NCBI RefSeq assembly: GCF_028623165.1
Contig: NZ_CP117768.1
Span: forward strand, 1,922,001 to 1,986,000
Length of the DNA stretch: 64,000 nucleotides
Reading direction: 5' to 3'
Origin: Nostoc sp. UHCC 0926
GTDB taxonomy: Bacteria; Cyanobacteriota; Cyanobacteriia; Cyanobacteriales; Nostocaceae
Position numbers and translations under genes: made by a program. Below are positions 1 through 9,481 of this stretch, in pieces. The notes under the pieces were generated by a model. It did no database searches and was not told the origin of the DNA. It saw only the letters and a list, made by a program, of their open reading frames with translations. Every line of letters starts with the position of its first letter. Position 1 is the first letter of the stretch.

Positions 1-49
1 TCTCAAATGAGTCATCGTTAAAACTTTCAGTCCTTGCGGATTAATCCTG

Positions 50-397
50 ATGAAACAAACGTTGCCTTTACCGCCAGAAGTGGTGCAACAAGTAGCTGAA
101 TACTTCAGCCTGTTAAGTGAGCCGATGCGCCTGCGGCTGCTCCACTTATTACGGGATGAAGAAAAATGCGTGCAAGAGTTGGTAGAGGCAACCCAGACTT
201 CTCAGGCAAATGTGTCAAAACATCTGAAGGTAATGTGGCAAGCAGGTATCCTTAGCCGCCGCAGTGAAGGAACTTGCGCCTATTACCGGGTGGAAGATCA
301 AATGATTTTTGATTTGTGTAATCGGGTTTGCGATCGCCTCGCCACAAGGTTAGAACAGCAAGCCCGTAATTTTCGTGTGTTAAATGGTAATCGGTAA
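50..397 (+). CDS. ArsR-family transcriptional regulator
   Basis: This 115-aa protein is a single winged-helix domain of ArsR/SmtB size. The helix-turn-helix lies near residues 48-70 (ATQTSQANVSKHLKVM), and a wing follows (LSRRSEGTCAYYRV). The start is the first ATG of the frame. One Cys sits in the recognition region (EKCVQEL) and another near the C-terminus, but I see no classic ELCVCDL metal-site motif, so the inducer is unknown. The next gene is on the opposite strand, so no operon partner is visible in the window. Confidence 0.85.
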   Translation: MKQTLPLPPEVVQQVAEYFSLLSEPMRLRLLHLLRDEEKCVQELVEATQTSQANVSKHLKVMWQAGILSRRSEGTCAYYRVEDQMIFDLCNRVCDRLATRLEQQARNFRVLNGNR

Positions 398-420
398 GCT
401 TAATAAGAGTTATGAGTTAT

Positions 421-562
421 GAGTCATTCAATTTTGGATTTTAGATTTTAGATTTTAAATTTTTTTTAATCCAAAATCCAAAATTAAAAATCTAAAATTG
501 GCAGAGTTATGAGTTAAAACTCCTCACTCCTGCACAGACGCGATTAATCGCGTCTCTACTCC
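421..562. repeat. AT-rich inverted repeats plus an 18-bp palindrome
   Basis: Short runs of the Nostoc-type 'GGATTTTAGATTTT' repeat face their own reverse complement here. They are followed at about 538-556 by the palindrome GACGCGATTAATCGCGTC. The same palindrome with its flanking 'tgcag...ctcct' sequence recurs in inverted orientation near 8905-8955, and as a tandem cluster at the end of nifN (59039-59145). This is a dispersed repeat between convergent genes. It might also act as a bidirectional hairpin terminator. Confidence 0.6.
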
Positions 563-570
563 TAACTTTT

Positions 571-1191
571 TTAAAGCGGATAATTTTTCTGAAAGCTTTC
601 ACGAGTTAGTGGCTGTTCTAACTCTAGACCCTCACCACCTAAAACATCCAACGGTTTGCCGTTCACGTCAATGTACACCTTGGCTTTGGGATTTAAAGTT
701 GTCGCAGTATAAACAACTTGTCCCACGCGACCGATCATTGAGGTGCTACCACCACCGCTGGTAAAATCTTCAGATAAATTAACGTGAACCTCGTTATTTT
801 CTGACTTCAGCCCCAAGAGTTTGGTTGCTTTAGGGATGGTTGTTGAATCTGTTCCTCCTGTTGGTGGGCCTGCTAACAAACTTTGAAAAGCTGCTTCTAA
901 AGGCTGGTTGGGTAGTACAGAAGCCACTTTAACAGGCTGGGGAACCAAAGCAATATTTTTGTCCTTTGATCTTAGCCAATAAACGTTAGGCGTTTGCTCA
1001 TTACCTGGCTGCTTAGTTGATGGCTGTGCTGGTTGAGCGATCTGTTGAGAGGGGTTTGACGGTGTGAGAGTATTACTGGAGTGGGAAGTAAACCAAGCTA
1101 CACTGCCACCCACCGCTACAACCACTGCTGACACGGCTGCAATTGCGCCTGAAGAAATACGATTAGATCCTTGTTGGTCTTTCATGTTCAA
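571..1191 (-). CDS. GerMN domain-containing membrane-anchored protein
   Basis: This is a 206-aa protein. An N-terminal membrane segment (about residues 16-35, AIAAVSAVVVAVGGSVAW) is followed by a Ser/Thr/Pro/Gln-rich linker to about residue 65. The C-terminal domain resembles GerMN (ALVPQPVKV..., LEAAFQSLLAGPP near residue 100, and VHVNLSEDF...VVYTATTL...VYIDVNG). In cyanobacteria such proteins are usually annotated as GerM/spore-germination-like, although no sporulation exists. The role is probably extracytoplasmic or envelope-related, and the exact function is unknown. Confidence 0.75.
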   Translation of the reverse strand: MNMKDQQGSNRISSGAIAAVSAVVVAVGGSVAWFTSHSSNTLTPSNPSQQIAQPAQPSTKQPGNEQTPNVYWLRSKDKNIALVPQPVKVASVLPNQPLEAAFQSLLAGPPTGGTDSTTIPKATKLLGLKSENNEVHVNLSEDFTSGGGSTSMIGRVGQVVYTATTLNPKAKVYIDVNGKPLDVLGGEGLELEQPLTRESFQKNYPL

Positions 1192-1532
1192 AACCTTCCT
1201 GACTGAGGGCTGATATGGGAGTTATGTGAGGAGCAGCCTGGTTAAAGACGATACTTATAAGTGGAGAGTTTCCCACAACTTGGAGGAGGCTTGATGCATC
1301 AAAATACAATTATTTTTAATTCTGCAAGTCCCTTATTTAATTCTAGAATTTTTACTTCTAATCCGTCACCTCCAAATTATGTAAATCTCATTCTTTCTGG
1401 AGATGATTGAAAATTAAATTTACAAAGCAAAGGAACACTGAGGAAAACACAGAGGAACGCAAAGTAAAGTATTTATTCCTCTGCGTAAACCTTTACCCCC
1501 CTACCCTGCGGGAAGGCGAAGCGCCTATGCGT
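1192..1532. other. Intergenic region
   Basis: This lies between the starts/ends of two leftward genes. It contains AT-rich sequence and a short dispersed repeat ('ggaaggcgaagcgcctatgc' type) near 1510. I see no gene. The promoter of the GerMN gene should lie in its left part (1200-1300). Confidence 0.4.
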
Positions 1533-3347
1533 TTAATTTTTACCCTCTATCGCTGCGGTAATCCACTTATGAAGTGTAGCTGTAACTTCATCAATGACAA
1601 TTTCTTGAGATTTACGGGTGGCTCTTTCTACAACTTCGACTTTGCCATTAGCGATCGCTCGCCCGGTTACAATCCGATAAGGGATGCCAATCAAATCAGC
1701 ATCTTTAAATTTCACTCCCGCCCGTTCATCGCGGTCATCTAGTAGGGTTTCAATTCCCGCTTGATTCAGTTCTGTGTAAAGTTTTTGGGCGATTTCAACT
1801 TGTTGAGCATCCTTAATGTTAGGAATTGTGACAATCGCGTGATAGGGTGCGATCGCTACTGGCCAAATAATCCCATCTTTATCGTAAGATTGCTCTACGG
1901 CGGCTTGTGCTATTCGTGACACACCTACGCCAAAACAACCCATAATTAGTGGCTTTTCTTCACCCTGTTCATTGGTATAAGTTGCTCCCATCACTTCGGA
2001 ATATTTAGTACCTAATTGGAAGATGTGACCTGCTTCGATTCCACGGGCGCTTTGTAACGTTTGTTCTGGGTTATGGATGGCGCGATCGCCTGGTCTTGCC
2101 TTTCGTATATCTACTGCTTTTTCTGGTAACTTAAATTGCTCACCCCAATTAGCACCAACTACGTGATAGCCAGCTTCATTCGTACCTGTAACAAAGTTTT
2201 TTAAATCAACGGCTGTTTGATCCGCCAAGCGCAAAAACTTGGGATGAATCTGTTTTTTGGCGGTAATATACTCATCTGCGATGTCTGGCGCAATGTAACC
2301 TAAAGGTAGAGATTTTGCTCTCCATGTTTGCTGGGCTTCAACATTTGGTACATTCAAACTAATAATAGTTTTAGCACCATACTCAGGAGCTAATTTGGTC
2401 AATTCATTTTGCAACTTGACCTCATTAACTTCCTGATCGCCTCGGATGCTCACCAGAACTAACACCGTTATCCCATTATCATAAACTGTCTGATAAAGGA
2501 CGTTTTTCACTAATTGAGTGGAAGAACAGTTAAGGAGTTGACAAACCTTCTCAATCGTTTCTGTTCCAGGTGTATCGCGTTTCTCGTAGGTTGTAAACCG
2601 TGAGGTTTCGGCATCAATTGGTAAAGAAACAGCCTTTTCTACGTTAGCGGCGTATTTGCCATCCTCAGTGTAAAGAACTTCGTCTTCACCAGCTTCCGCC
2701 AAAATCATAAATTCTGTGGAACCAGAACCACCAATTGCCCCAGAGTCGGCTTCCACTGCCCGAAAAGCTAAACCAGAACGTCGCAGGATATTGCTGTAGG
2801 CTTTATACATATCCTGGTAAGTTTCTTTAAGACTGGCTTCATCGGCATGGAAAGAATAGCCGTCCTTCATGATAAATTCCCGTCCACGCATCAAACCAAA
2901 GCGGGGACGAATTTCATCGCGGAATTTGGTTTGAATTTGGTAGAGGTGCAGTGGTAGCTGGCGATAAGAGCGAATCATATCACGAGCGATCGCTGTGATT
3001 ACTTCCTCATGAGTTGGGCCTAATCCTAATTGTTGCTCACGGCGATCGATTAGGGAAAACATGATCCCCTCAGCTTTGGTGTAAGTGTCCCAGCGTCCCG
3101 ATTCTTTCCATAAATCAGCGGGTTGTAATTGCGGTAAAAGACATTCTTGTGCGCCTGTAGCGTTCATTTCTTCCCGCACAATCTGGGAAACTTTTTGCAG
3201 TACCCGCCACATCAGTGGGAGATAAGCATAGATACCGCTTCCGATGCGACGAATGTAACCTGCACGGAGTAATAATTTATGGCTAGTAATCTCAGCATCA
3301 GCTGGATCATCCCGGAGTGTAACGAATAACATTTGTGACAGTCGCAT
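1533..3347 (-). CDS. proS: Prolyl-tRNA synthetase
   Basis: This is a 604-aa class II aminoacyl-tRNA synthetase that charges tRNA-Pro in the cytoplasm, matching the bacterial-type ProRS length. The N-terminal motif 1 region is [19 protein letters not shown]...[12 protein letters not shown]. Motif 2 is near [26 protein letters not shown] (residues 142-167). The central insertion (about 230-395) corresponds to the editing domain. Motif 3 is [18 protein letters not shown] (about 468-485), followed by the anticodon-binding domain (IVTIPN...[20 protein letters not shown]). It appears intact and monocistronic. Confidence 0.97.
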   Translation of the reverse strand: MRLSQMLFVTLRDDPADAEITSHKLLLRAGYIRRIGSGIYAYLPLMWRVLQKVSQIVREEMNATGAQECLLPQLQPADLWKESGRWDTYTKAEGIMFSLIDRREQQLGLGPTHEEVITAIARDMIRSYRQLPLHLYQIQTKFRDEIRPRFGLMRGREFIMKDGYSFHADEASLKETYQDMYKAYSNILRRSGLAFRAVEADSGAIGGSGSTEFMILAEAGEDEVLYTEDGKYAANVEKAVSLPIDAETSRFTTYEKRDTPGTETIEKVCQLLNCSSTQLVKNVLYQTVYDNGITVLVLVSIRGDQEVNEVKLQNELTKLAPEYGAKTIISLNVPNVEAQQTWRAKSLPLGYIAPDIADEYITAKKQIHPKFLRLADQTAVDLKNFVTGTNEAGYHVVGANWGEQFKLPEKAVDIRKARPGDRAIHNPEQTLQSARGIEAGHIFQLGTKYSEVMGATYTNEQGEEKPLIMGCFGVGVSRIAQAAVEQSYDKDGIIWPVAIAPYHAIVTIPNIKDAQQVEIAQKLYTELNQAGIETLLDDRDERAGVKFKDADLIGIPYRIVTGRAIANGKVEVVERATRKSQEIVIDEVTATLHKWITAAIEGKN

Positions 3348-3497
3348 CGTTTATAGCCTTTCTTTGCTCACTAATTTCTATGTCAACTAAAGTATGAAGT
3401 ATTAAGGATGAAGTACAAAGTATACAGTGTTATTTCTTTTTCATTTTTATTTATAGCTTTCCGCCTTTTTTGATCACAACTTTAGGAGAGAACTACC

Positions 3498-4880
3498 TTG
3501 GCAGATGTAATTTATCAAGCACAAGCACCCTTAGAATTTATTCCGCCGGCGTTTAACCCCTTATTACTACGAGTTGTCCATCTGTTGCTACCAAATTGGA
3601 TAAACTGGCAAACAGCTATTACCCAAATTGAAGCAGACAATGTAGAGGCTCTGGTAGATGTCTATCGCCAGTTTCAGGAGGGTAAGATCCGTTTTATGCT
3701 GGCATTTCGCCATCCTAAAACAGATGATCCACTTTGTTTGGGCTACTTGCTGTCTCAACTGGTGCCAAAGGTAGCACGATCGCAAGGTACAGCGTTAGAA
3801 TTTCCGATTCACGCTCATTTTATCTACGATCGCGGCATTCCTCTATGGGCAGGTGCCCATGTTGGCTGGATCATGTCTCATTTAGGTGGTACTTCGATTC
3901 AGCGGGGTAAGGCTGACTGGACGGGGTTACGTTCGGCGCGTGACTTGTTTGCCAATGGGAAATTCCCGATGGCTGCTGCGCCAGAAGGTGCTACCAATGG
4001 TTTATCAGAGAATATTAGCCCCTTAGAACCTGGTATCGCCCAATTAGGCTTTTGGTGTGCTGAAGACTTGCACAAAGCTGGACGCGACCAACAGGTTTTA
4101 ATTGTACCAGTTGGGATTAAATATAGTTACGTTGATGCTCCTTGGGATGCGATCGCCAATCTTTTAAGTGAATTGGAAGCGGCTAGTGGTTTACCTATGA
4201 ATCCATCAGAACATGCTTCTGTGGAGTCGCTTTATCCCCGGTTGTTGACTTTGGCAGAACATTTACTTTTGCTGATGGAACAATTTTACACACGGTTTTA
4301 TCATCTCAAACTGCCAGATGCCAAAACAGTAGTAGGAGAAATTGAAGATAGAAATGAAGTGCTAGCAGTTCGTTTACAAGCTTTGTTAAATGCAGCGTTA
4401 TTAATATCAGAACAGTATTTTGATTTGCAGTCAAAAGGTACTTTGAGTGACCGCTGTCGGCGGGTAGAACAAGCAGGTTGGAATTATATATTTAGAGAAG
4501 ATTTTAAGGATGTAAAAGGAGTATCTGCTGTAGAAAAAGCTTTAGGCGATCGCGTTGCGGAAGAAGCGAATGCGCGGATGTGGCATATGCGTTTAGTAGA
4601 AAGTTTTGTGGCAGTTTCTGGTAATTATATTCGTGAAAATCCAACGGTAGAAAGGTTTGCTGAGACAACTTTAATTTTATGGCAGATGATCGCTAAAATC
4701 AAAGGCGATAAAGCTGTCTGGCGTCCGCAATTGGGTAAGCAAAAAGTCAAAATTACTGTGGGTGAACCGATATCTGTTTCTGAGCGCTACCCGGCGTATA
4801 AAGAAAATCGTTTGGGTGCTAGGCAAGCTGTTGCTGAAGTGACGAATGATTTACAACACGCTTTGGAAGGATTGATTTGA
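3498..4880 (+). CDS. PlsC-like 1-acylglycerol-3-phosphate acyltransferase domain protein
   Basis: This 460-aa protein has an N-terminal glycerolipid acyltransferase domain. The HX4D-like block is FRHPKTDD (about residue 71) and the PEGATNG motif is near residue 163. The C-terminal 200 residues are helical and not recognised. It probably acylates lysophospholipid at the membrane, though the substrate is uncertain. The start chosen is TTG at 3498, preceded by AGGAGAG at 3483-3489. Upstream is the divergent proS. Confidence 0.75.
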   Translation: MADVIYQAQAPLEFIPPAFNPLLLRVVHLLLPNWINWQTAITQIEADNVEALVDVYRQFQEGKIRFMLAFRHPKTDDPLCLGYLLSQLVPKVARSQGTALEFPIHAHFIYDRGIPLWAGAHVGWIMSHLGGTSIQRGKADWTGLRSARDLFANGKFPMAAAPEGATNGLSENISPLEPGIAQLGFWCAEDLHKAGRDQQVLIVPVGIKYSYVDAPWDAIANLLSELEAASGLPMNPSEHASVESLYPRLLTLAEHLLLLMEQFYTRFYHLKLPDAKTVVGEIEDRNEVLAVRLQALLNAALLISEQYFDLQSKGTLSDRCRRVEQAGWNYIFREDFKDVKGVSAVEKALGDRVAEEANARMWHMRLVESFVAVSGNYIRENPTVERFAETTLILWQMIAKIKGDKAVWRPQLGKQKVKITVGEPISVSERYPAYKENRLGARQAVAEVTNDLQHALEGLI

Positions 4881-5408
4881 TTAGGAGGGTTGCATCTTTA
4901 GCTAGGAAGCAGAATAAAGGTGTCAGTTGTCAGGAGGCTTATTGATTTCGACCCCTTGGCTCCTGACTCCCTTAACTAGCAAGAGTGCAATGTAAATGCC
5001 CAAGTGTTCATCCGAAGCGGATATTACTTTCTAAAGTAGATCAATGCAGACAACAAATTTCTAGCGATCGCGGGTTTAGATGCCTTGTACGGAGATGCTG
5101 GCGGGATATGGTTTATTAAGCTTACACAAACCAAAAAATTTTTCAAAACTATCTAAGTAAAAGGGTGCAAAAAACCTTAGGCTACTAGGTCTACTTGGCT
5201 TTACTCCTATTTCACATTGAAGACAATTAGGTAAAATCAAAGTAATTTCAACTAAATATGTAATTGGTTATTTGAGTTTTATAAAATTACCGTTAAGTTA
5301 TCCAAATTATATTTTCAGAAGAATTACGCTTTTTTGTTTTTGTAATTCCACTTACAAATAGAGAAGTCCAGGAAATTGTGATTCCCTAAATCAATCAGGT
5401 TATAAATA
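4881..5408. other. Intergenic region upstream of the PEP-CTERM gene
   Basis: This is AT-rich sequence of 528 nt with no coding frame I can support. It probably carries the promoter of the following surface-protein gene. Confidence 0.4.
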
Positions 5409-6350
5409 ATGAAAACTCACAGCTTATTCAATTTACTGAAGATTGGCATTAGCACTTTTGGAATCTTCTTTGTGGCTGGTCAAGGAGCATATGCCTCCGA
5501 CTTAAAGGGAACAGCATTTAGCATATCTTTGGAGTGTTTGAACGACACTACCGGTCTTTTGGTGGGTCAAAACCCCAATGATGCTAGCGGCTGGCAGTAT
5601 GCATTTGATTCAAACACAGATGGAATGAACGGGAACTACTGGGTTGGTGCCGCACCAGGGACAGTAAATCCCTACGATATCTCTGGTATGGCTATCAAAG
5701 AAACTGCTACTAGCGTCATTGTGGCAATCAATGGCAATATGAAGTTGACAGGAGAGACTGAAGGGGGTGCTACAGGTGGTCAGATTGGATATGGTGATTT
5801 GTTCTTCAACATGGCGGGTAAGACCTTTGATAATGCAATGAGCAGCGGGGATTTGTTTGGTATTCATTTCTCCTCAGTGAATGCTTCAGGGGTACAACAA
5901 CTAGGGGTTTATAGTGGTGTTCAGGCAAAGACAGTTACTAATATCAAAGAAGGCTACACTGTTGCTACATATGGTGGTTTGGCAGGAGGAGGGAATTCTT
6001 ACGAAAGTCAGGTAAAAACAGGTGGTGGTGTTGCCAGTTATGGTGATTTGACGAGTAGTTACTTTACTAATAACGGCAATGACAATACATTTAATCTCAA
6101 TGTCATTGACTCTGGAAAATATCTTAATGGAATCTCGTTTTTAGCACAGGGTGATGTAACGCAGCAGTTGCTAACCACTGGCTATGATGCCAACAAATTC
6201 AACGGCACACAAACCATTGCATTTGAATTCAAGAAATCTGGTATTGTCCAATCGACTCCTGAGCCTGCTAGTCTCACTGGTTTAGGAATCGTCGGTCTGG
6301 CCTTAGCTGGCAGCAAACGGCGCAAGAGGTCTATTGTAGCAATTGGGTAG
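5409..6350 (+). CDS. PEP-CTERM exosortase-sorted surface protein
   Basis: This is a 313-aa secreted protein. A Sec signal peptide (residues 1-29) ends in GQGAYA. A beta-rich, Gly/Asn/Thr-rich body follows. The C-terminus is a sorting signal: STPEPAS (PEP motif), a hydrophobic stretch LTGLGIVGLALAG, and the basic tail SKRRKRS. PEP-CTERM proteins are cleaved by exosortase and exported to the surface or matrix. The body resembles the cyanobacterial exosortase-dependent surface proteins. The ligand or role is unknown. Confidence 0.85.
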   Translation: MKTHSLFNLLKIGISTFGIFFVAGQGAYASDLKGTAFSISLECLNDTTGLLVGQNPNDASGWQYAFDSNTDGMNGNYWVGAAPGTVNPYDISGMAIKETATSVIVAINGNMKLTGETEGGATGGQIGYGDLFFNMAGKTFDNAMSSGDLFGIHFSSVNASGVQQLGVYSGVQAKTVTNIKEGYTVATYGGLAGGGNSYESQVKTGGGVASYGDLTSSYFTNNGNDNTFNLNVIDSGKYLNGISFLAQGDVTQQLLTTGYDANKFNGTQTIAFEFKKSGIVQSTPEPASLTGLGIVGLALAGSKRRKRSIVAIG

Positions 6351-6581
6351 GGACTATCCGCAATACAGCTTGATTTATCTTCAGTGATTATGGACACCAG
6401 AAAAGATTATATTTTCCTCAGGAAAAATAATAGCTGGAGTAATGGAAATTTGGATAAAGCTTAAGCGAAAAGTATCCCAAGCTGTATAGATTTCCCCACT
6501 AAACATTAAATAAGTAAATTTCAATGCTCTTACTAGAAAGTAAGGGCATTTTTTCTCTAAGATGGTTATCAAATACAAAAA

Positions 6582-6754
6582 CTACTCAGGAAATTCTCCA
6601 AAACGTTCCCGGTAACACTGCAAAAGTTGTTCAGCTAATTCTCATTGCTGTCGTTCCTGTTAGGCACGAATACTTGATTATCCACAGGGGTGTCGTCGGA
6701 GCAAGGTAACTCTTCTGAGGAAGGAAGATACTCAGGTATATTGTAGTTTAGCAT
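6582..6754 (-). pseudogene. Remnant of a Uma2-family gene
   Basis: An ATG at 6754 opens MLNYNIPEYLPSSEELPCSD followed by DTPVDNQ, which matches the typical cyanobacterial Uma2 N-terminus. It runs about 39 codons to a stop. A shifted frame then gives ELAEQLLQCYRERFGEFPE and a stop at 6582, which resembles a Uma2 C-terminal tail. The central nuclease domain is missing. I read it as an internal-deletion remnant, recognised from memory of the family only. Confidence 0.4.
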
Positions 6755-6896
6755 GACGATTTATAGTCAAAATCTATGAATAAACGTCCGCTGACTTCAC
6801 ATTAAGAGGATACCAGGATCGGCAAAAAAGAGCAATAATAACCGATTATAGCGTGTATACAAGCTATAATGAAAATTGACATAAAGATGCTATCAA

Positions 6897-7151
6897 TTGA
6901 TTTTGAACAATATTACTATATCTAATCTTGATGATGACATCAAATCTCGTTTACAAAAACGAGCCGAAAAACATGGTCGTTCTCTCGAAGAAGAAGCTAG
7001 AGAAATTCTTCGTCTGGCTCTAGCAGAAAATCAGGAACATCCCTTAAACTTAGCTACTATGCTTGAGCAGCGTTTTGCGAATTTGGAAGACTTTGAATTA
7101 CCGGAAATCAACAGAGAACCTATTCGCACCGTATCAAACTTTGAAGAATGA
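6897..7151 (+). CDS. FitA/VapB-like RHH antitoxin
   Basis: This 84-aa ribbon-helix-helix antitoxin begins with the characteristic ITISNLDDDIKSRLQKRAEK, followed by HGRSLEEEAREILR. The acidic C-terminus should bind the toxin. The start used is TTG (6897). The stop overlaps the ATG of the downstream PIN toxin by 4 nt (ATGA), so the two are translationally coupled. The pair should autorepress its own promoter. Confidence 0.85.
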   Translation: MILNNITISNLDDDIKSRLQKRAEKHGRSLEEEAREILRLALAENQEHPLNLATMLEQRFANLEDFELPEINREPIRTVSNFEE

Positions 7152-7576
7152 TTATTCTTGATACAAACGTTTTATCAGAATTAATGAAGTCTAAAAAGTC
7201 TGAAATAGTTTGTAGTTGGGCTGCTCAACAACCCTTAATGACTCTATTTACCACAACAATCACTCAAGCAGAAATTCTCTATGGTATCGCCTTACTCCCT
7301 GCGGGAAAACGACGAGAAGAACTCAGTCAAGCAGCACAACTGATGTTCTCAGAAGATTTCGCTGGGCGTGTTCTTCCTTTTGATCAAGCTGCTGCTATAG
7401 CTTTTGCTAATATTGCGTCTCAAAGAAGACACAGTGGTACTCCTATTTCCCAAGCTGATGCTCAGATTGCAGCTATTTGTTACACCCATACAGCAACTAT
7501 AGCAACACGCAATTTCTCTGACTTTGAAGGGTGTGGTATTTCTATTATTAATCCTTGGGAACTCCCCAGCAGATAG
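7148..7576 (+). CDS. PIN-domain toxin (VapC/FitB type)
   Basis: This is a 142-aa PIN ribonuclease. The catalytic acids are visible as MIILDTNVLSELMK (D5), ITQAEILYGI (E, about 42), and ISQADAQIAAI followed by TRNFSDFEG (acidic C-terminal cluster). It is the toxin partner of the preceding RHH antitoxin and overlaps it by 4 nt. The family cleaves RNA. No truncation is seen. Confidence 0.88.
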   Translation: MIILDTNVLSELMKSKKSEIVCSWAAQQPLMTLFTTTITQAEILYGIALLPAGKRREELSQAAQLMFSEDFAGRVLPFDQAAAIAFANIASQRRHSGTPISQADAQIAAICYTHTATIATRNFSDFEGCGISIINPWELPSR

Positions 7577-7640
7577 AAGCTATAAGCTATCATCTGAGTC
7601 GAGGATAGACCGGTAGTGGCTTGTCGATCGCTCTTACACG

Positions 7641-8216
7641 TCAACCTGGAAACACCTGAGATAAATCCACAACTAAATCAGGAAAACAGGGCAGATTAAT
7701 AGATTCATTTGGCAGATAAATCAACTTGCGACGATAACCAAATTTAAATTGCAAAGTTTGATAAGGTTCACTATAGCACTCCAGATAATTATCTACTAAA
7801 TTAAATATCCAATAATCAGAGATATTTGCTTCTGCATAAATAGGTAGCTTTTCCTCTTGGTCATATTTTAAGGATGAATCAGCAATCTCAATCAAGAGTA
7901 AAATATCAGATGGGCTGGGATGATTCGCTAGATAGTCATCATCTATATTTTTTGCAATTACTCTATCTGGTTCAGGCTCACTGTTGTTAGACAAAGTAAT
8001 TGGTTGTTGTCCTCGCAGGGTTGCGCGATCGCCTACTAGTTTATATAACTCTCGCTCTAGGCGTGTTTCACAAACAGAATGCGGTGTACCTTTTGCTGCC
8101 ATCTGGATTATTTCACCCTTAATTAACTCAACTCGCTCATCCTCCTCAAAGAAGCCGAGTTCAGCTAGACGGTGATATTCAGCTATAGTAAAGCGTTTAG
8201 CAGTGGTAAGGCTCAT
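7641..8216 (-). CDS. Uma2 family endonuclease-fold protein
   Basis: This 191-aa protein has the PD-(D/E)XK-like Uma2 (DUF820) pattern: FTIAEYHRLAELGFFEEDERVELIKGEI at the N-terminus, EPEPDRVIA near residue 80, and LLLIEIADSSLKYDQEEKLPIYAEANISDYWI around 105-135. The family is massively expanded in Nostocales and its biological role is not established. The gene is complete and stands alone on the minus strand. Confidence 0.8.
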   Translation of the reverse strand: MSLTTAKRFTIAEYHRLAELGFFEEDERVELIKGEIIQMAAKGTPHSVCETRLERELYKLVGDRATLRGQQPITLSNNSEPEPDRVIAKNIDDDYLANHPSPSDILLLIEIADSSLKYDQEEKLPIYAEANISDYWIFNLVDNYLECYSEPYQTLQFKFGYRRKLIYLPNESINLPCFPDLVVDLSQVFPG

Positions 8217-8352
8217 AACAACTACGAGAATGCAGAGTTATTTTTATCTTAATTGACAAGGGTGCTACACAGACTGATACCAACAATAAATAGGGGTAAA
8301 ATTTTACCCCTACAAAGTTGTGTATTATTTGAAGAATAGCTAGAGAAGGTTA

Positions 8353-8895
8353 TTACTCTGTTAAGTGACTTTCTAGCAAAGATGCGATCGCTTCAGGTTG
8401 AATATTCTTGTATTTCTTTTTACCAACTTCTAAAACACAGTTGGGGGCGCTGCTACAGCATTTTTGGCAACCAGTATGTTCAATGGTAACTTTGTCTAAC
8501 AAGCCGCGATCGCTCAAAGTTTTTTCTAATTCTGATAAAAACCCTTTACCACCACGTTTGAGGCAACCTGACTTTTGACATACCATAATCCTCGCTTTGG
8601 TTTCAGGTGGTAAATCTTGATTTGGACACGCATCAATTGGTGTCACCCGATAGGCTTTGATTTTTATTTTACTTGTGCGCGAGTCTAGCTTACTATGACC
8701 ACAAACGCGAACTTGCTGGCCAGGAACTAAAGATGAACTTAGAGAACGGCGCAACTCTTTAGGCAGTTTAATTTCCACATTTCCAGATGGGACTGCCAAT
8801 TGCAAGTATTTATATTTTCCTGGATCACCACCAACAAAACCTAGTAACTGTCCCTCAAGATTCAATTCTGATAATCTCAGATACTTGTTACCCAT
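8353..8895 (-). CDS. Thioredoxin-like [2Fe-2S] ferredoxin-domain protein
   Basis: This is a 180-aa protein. The N-terminal about 85 residues are an OB-like beta domain (LEGQLLGFVGGDPGKYKYL...VRVCGHSKLD). The C-terminal domain is a thioredoxin-fold [2Fe-2S] domain with cysteines MVCQKSGCLKRGG and HTGCQKCCSSAPNCVLEVG. It lies immediately downstream of nifVZT on the same strand. It may be an electron carrier or an assembly factor, but a link to nitrogen fixation is inference from position only. Confidence 0.7.
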   Translation of the reverse strand: MGNKYLRLSELNLEGQLLGFVGGDPGKYKYLQLAVPSGNVEIKLPKELRRSLSSSLVPGQQVRVCGHSKLDSRTSKIKIKAYRVTPIDACPNQDLPPETKARIMVCQKSGCLKRGGKGFLSELEKTLSDRGLLDKVTIEHTGCQKCCSSAPNCVLEVGKKKYKNIQPEAIASLLESHLTE

Positions 8896-8904
8896 AATTG
8901 ATAA

Positions 8905-8955
8905 AAAGTTAGGAGTAGAGACGCGATTAATCGCGTCTGTGCAGGAGTTAGGAGT
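8905..8955. repeat. Inverted copy of the GACGCGATTAATCGCGTC repeat
   Basis: The palindrome at about 8918-8937 has flanking sequence nearly identical, in reverse complement, to the copy near 527-562. It lies between nifT and the [2Fe-2S] gene, where it could attenuate or terminate transcription. Confidence 0.7.
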
Positions 8956-9015
8956 TAAAAGTTAGGAGTTAATAATTATAAATTATCATTCATAACTGAT
9001 CACTCCTAACTTTTT

Positions 9016-9219
9016 CTACGAGAGGCGTTTAGCTTCTACAGTTTGGGGTAAATTTGCTGCGTCTGGTAAATCACGAAATTCCAATTCCCAACCATTTGCT
9101 AGGGTGAGAATCTTGCCATCATTTCCATCGGTTTGTTTGACTACTTCTTCCTCAAGGTCTTTTTTAGCAACGTAGACTACTAAGGTACCGGCGTCATTCA
9201 TGCGTAGCATTACTTTCAT
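9016..9219 (-). CDS. nifT: NifT/FixU protein
   Basis: This small protein matches the NifT family: [27 protein letters not shown]...LTLANGWELEFRDLP. I take the start at 9219 (MKVM). An upstream in-frame ATG at 9231 would add MRNL. The start lies inside nifZ, so nifZ and nifT are coupled. NifT is conserved in nif clusters but its biochemical function is unknown. Confidence 0.9.
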   Translation of the reverse strand: MKVMLRMNDAGTLVVYVAKKDLEEEVVKQTDGNDGKILTLANGWELEFRDLPDAANLPQTVEAKRLS

Positions 9220-9481
9220 GAGATTCCTCAACAGATTCTAATTCATTTTTCTTACAGCCGACGACAAACCCTGTTTCTAAGAAATGCACAGCATAGATAT
9301 ATGAACTCTGCAAATATGTGCCTATACTTGCTATGTAACCGATATCTCCTTTTTTCACTAAAACTTGCCCGACTTCTTTACCAGGAAAAGTACCATCGTT
9401 CTTGAGCAGTTTGCGAACTCTGACTTTTTCACCAATTTCAAAAGCCGGTGGCAAGTTTAGTTCTAATTCATCGCGTTGCAT
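9194..9481 (-). CDS. nifZ: NifZ protein
   Basis: This is a 95-aa Nif[45 protein letters not shown]...YAVHFLE...[10 protein letters not shown]. NifZ assists maturation of the MoFe-protein P-cluster. The gene overlaps nifV upstream by 14 nt and nifT downstream, so nifV-nifZ-nifT form one tightly packed operon. Confidence 0.93.
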   Translation of the reverse strand: MQRDELELNLPPAFEIGEKVRVRKLLKNDGTFPGKEVGQVLVKKGDIGYIASIGTYLQSSYIYAVHFLETGFVVGCKKNELESVEESHESNATHE